From Mariniflexile litorale (lineage in GTDB: Bacteria; Bacteroidota; Bacteroidia; Flavobacteriales; Flavobacteriaceae), in the NCBI RefSeq assembly GCF_031128465.2, contig NZ_CP155618.1:2427501-2491500 (forward strand): 64,000 nucleotides of DNA. The letters are read 5' to 3'. The notes under the pieces were generated by a model. It did no database searches. It was not told where the DNA came from and saw only the letters and a list, made by a program, of their open reading frames with translations. The translations under genes were made by a program, and so were the position numbers. Below are positions 63,400 to 64,000 of the stretch, one piece after another (within the stretch, counting starts at the first letter, position 1; each line of letters begins with the position of its first letter).

Positions 63400-63535
63400 T
63401 GAGTCGTATTTTTTGGTGTTCATCGTATATCTAAAACGAAGCTTATTTACGACTTTGAACCCTTGAAACTTTGATACTTTAAAACTTTTCAACTTCATAA
63501 CAAAAAAGTATATTTGAAGTATTCAAAATAACGCC

Positions 63536-64000
63536 ATGAACGTACATTTTATAGCTATTGGTGGCTCTGCCATGCATAATTTAGCACTAGCTCTTCAAAA
63601 TAAAGGTTATCAAGTAACAGGTAGCGACGATGAAATATTCGAACCTTCAAAATCCCGATTACAAGCAAAAGGTATTTTACCAGAAGCCTATGGTTGGTTT
63701 CCAGAGAAAATTAACGCCTCTATCGATGGGGTTGTATTGGGTATGCACGCTAAAGCTGATAACCCAGAGTTGTTAAAAGCTCAAGAATTAGGTTTGAAAA
63801 TATACAGTTATCCAGAGTTCTTATACGAACAATCGAAGCATAAAACGCGTGTGGTTATTGGTGGTAGTCATGGAAAAACCACAATAACTTCTATGATTTT
63901 ACATGTGATGCATTATCACAATCGAGATGTAGATTATATGGTGGGAGCCCAATTAGAAGGTTTTGATGTGATGGTAAAACTTACCGAAACTAATGATTTT
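63536..64000 (+). CDS. mpl: UDP-N-acetylmuramate:L-Ala-gamma-D-Glu-meso-DAP ligase, 5' part (runs off the window)
   Basis: The frame from ATG 63536 stays open to the window end (155 residues). IAIGGSAMHNLALAL and GMHAKADNPELL separate Mpl from MurC, and the P-loop GGSHGKTT is at residues 109-116. Mpl re-attaches recycled murein tripeptide to UDP-MurNAc, feeding the pathway that MurF (4404-5684) completes. A -7-like box TATATTTG lies at 63509-63516. The gap before it holds a degenerate run of ACTTTGA-like words (63452-63500). Confidence 0.93.
   Translation, partial: MNVHFIAIGGSAMHNLALALQNKGYQVTGSDDEIFEPSKSRLQAKGILPEAYGWFPEKINASIDGVVLGMHAKADNPELLKAQELGLKIYSYPEFLYEQSKHKTRVVIGGSHGKTTITSMILHVMHYHNRDVDYMVGAQLEGFDVMVKLTETNDF

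Noticed and set aside
63452-63500. Degenerate tandem words (ACTTTGA-like) before mpl, considered as a CRISPR or minisatellite
   Set aside because: Units are short and irregular, without spacers; simple AT-rich drift explains them.
1-64000. Prophage, CRISPR-Cas, restriction-modification, toxin-antitoxin or other defence system
   Set aside because: No phage structural genes, cas genes, repeat-spacer arrays or nuclease-immunity gene pairs were seen; the only nuclease found (33156-33965) is a secreted NucA-type enzyme.

Overview
The window looks like a chromosome segment of a marine or soil member of the family Flavobacteriaceae (phylum Bacteroidota). The evidence is AT-rich DNA, promoters of the Bacteroidota type (TTG, 17-19 bases, TAnnTTTG), frequent TTG/GTG starts, and marker genes limited to this group: the gliding and type IX secretion genes gldJ, porU and porV, PorP/SprF proteins, T9SS sorting domains, a fused hypoxanthine phosphoribosyltransferase-adenylate kinase, and an E1-alpha/E2 pyruvate dehydrogenase pair without E1-beta. 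It is mostly core genome; the only recognisable transposon is one IS200/IS605-type element.

Layout. 1-4.2 kb: the end of an NhaD sodium/proton antiporter, an ExbB/ExbD/TonB-like energy-transduction operon and folC. 4.2-5.7 kb: tRNA-Val with its own promoter and terminator, then murF (minus). 5.8-12.9 kb: the T9SS/gliding locus gldJ <> porU-porV. 13-18.1 kb: cytidine deaminase, pdhA-pdhC, an M28 peptidase lipoprotein and an SDR oxidoreductase. 18.1-18.6 kb: a frameshifted outer-membrane-protein pseudogene. 18.9-24.7 kb: a secreted T9SS type B protein, PorP/SprF and an OmpA/PD40/TPR protein, probably a secretion or attachment module. 24.7-29.9 kb: HAD phosphatase, the IS200-like element, SprT-like protein, mannose-1-phosphate guanylyltransferase, DUF389 and RDD membrane proteins. 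29.9-34 kb: MlaF/MlaE-like lipid ABC transporter, PafA-like alkaline phosphatase, secreted DNA/RNA endonuclease. 34-40.2 kb: a small island for glycan or lipid modification (GT2, polysaccharide deacetylase, FkbH-like HAD protein, two methyltransferases, a FabH-like ketoacyl synthase). 40.3-49.4 kb: gcvP, a UbiA-like membrane protein, an ECF sigma factor with a small zinc-finger partner, a GbsR-regulated operon with a DUF2071 protein, and an M3 peptidase. 48.7-55.7 kb: a candidate small RNA, purE/purK, hpt-adk, obg, an interspersed hairpin repeat, a DUF4136 lipoprotein, and an M64 peptidase with a lipoprotein. 55.7-64 kb: DoxX, a 2032-residue alpha-2-macroglobulin, a TPR protein and the start of mpl.

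How the genes fit together. Much of the window serves the cell envelope: T9SS assembly (GldJ, PorU, PorV), likely T9SS cargo (the 928-residue type B protein and the M64 peptidase), energy transduction, murein synthesis and recycling (MurF, Mpl), lipid transport and surface glycans. The rest is central metabolism (pyruvate dehydrogenase, glycine cleavage, purine synthesis and salvage). The least routine items are a promoter-terminator unit that may encode a ~77-base RNA; a GbsR regulator with a perfect 26-base operator over its own promoter and a second copy before the next gene; a ferredoxin-like cysteine motif on the FkbH-like protein; SusC-like plug signatures inside the alpha-2-macroglobulin; and nested hairpin repeats. 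No CRISPR array, prophage, defence island or rRNA was seen.
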